From Desulfofustis sp. (lineage in GTDB: Bacteria > Desulfobacterota > Desulfobulbia > Desulfobulbales > Desulfocapsaceae), in the NCBI GenBank assembly GCA_030604345.1, contig JAUVWB010000112.1, positions 1-5,999 on the forward strand: 5,999 nt of DNA, in the 5' to 3' direction. A program made the position numbers and the translations under genes. The notes beneath the pieces were generated by a model. The model made no database searches. It was not told where the DNA came from and was given only the letters and a program-made list of their open reading frames with translations. Each line of letters opens with the position of its first letter. Position 1 is the stretch's first letter. This document shows, one piece after another, positions 5,948 to 5,999 of the stretch.

Positions 5948-5999
5948 CCAGGTGCTACCGTACGCCGAGATAACGCGCTCGGGCTCCTCCATTGTGGCG

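Noticed and set aside
5965..5982. CCGAG/CTCGG hairpin after the kinase stop as a terminator
   Set aside because: A 5-bp stem with an 8-nt loop and no following T-run is too weak to call, and the window ends just after it. Nothing else is recognisable in 5948-5999.
4142..5992. A 616-codon open frame on the minus strand opposite the hybrid kinase
   Set aside because: The plus-strand protein has every kinase and receiver motif. The antisense protein shows no recognisable domain and is rich in His, Gln and Arg, as expected for the complement of GC-rich coding sequence.

Overview
The window is GC-rich and densely coded. It looks like ordinary chromosome from a Gram-negative bacterium. The styles of the pyruvate kinase, the YprB-type exonuclease, the metallo-hydrolase and the multi-domain hybrid kinase best suit a deltaproteobacterium (Desulfobacterota, perhaps Desulfobulbales). 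That placement is an impression from protein style, not a proven assignment. I see no mobile element, tRNA, rRNA, CRISPR array or phage gene.

Left part (2-925): the 3' portion of a plus-strand gene for a PhnP/RNase Z-like metallo-beta-lactamase-fold hydrolase. It lacks only about 20 N-terminal residues, which lie outside the window. It converges on the minus-strand genes across a 51-bp gap holding a 7-bp hairpin. A hairpin followed by eight Ts lies inside its coding region, just before the stop codon.

Middle part (926-3597, minus strand): a tight three-gene cluster that is probably one operon, transcribed in the order pyruvate kinase (pyk), ribosome-rescue hydrolase (arfB), RNase H-fold exonuclease of the YprB type. 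The pyk-arfB gap is 18 bp, and arfB and the exonuclease gene overlap by an ATGA. Neither pyk nor arfB has a clear Shine-Dalgarno sequence.

Right part (3598-5999): a divergent intergenic region of about 250-270 bp carries a strong sigma70-type promoter facing right, a perfect 12-bp palindrome and a repeated TTTGCCAA element. It is followed by a 699-residue soluble hybrid histidine kinase with the order REC-coiled coil-GAF-HisKA-HATPase-REC, started at a GTG. The last 52 bp hold no gene I can recognise.

The genes do not form an evident novel system. They are one glycolytic enzyme with two RNA/translation-linked genes behind it, flanked by an orphan phosphorelay kinase and a housekeeping-type hydrolase. 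The points most worth a second look are the terminator-like element inside the metallo-hydrolase gene, which could yield stop-less mRNA next to a stop-less-mRNA rescue gene, and the structured divergent control region.
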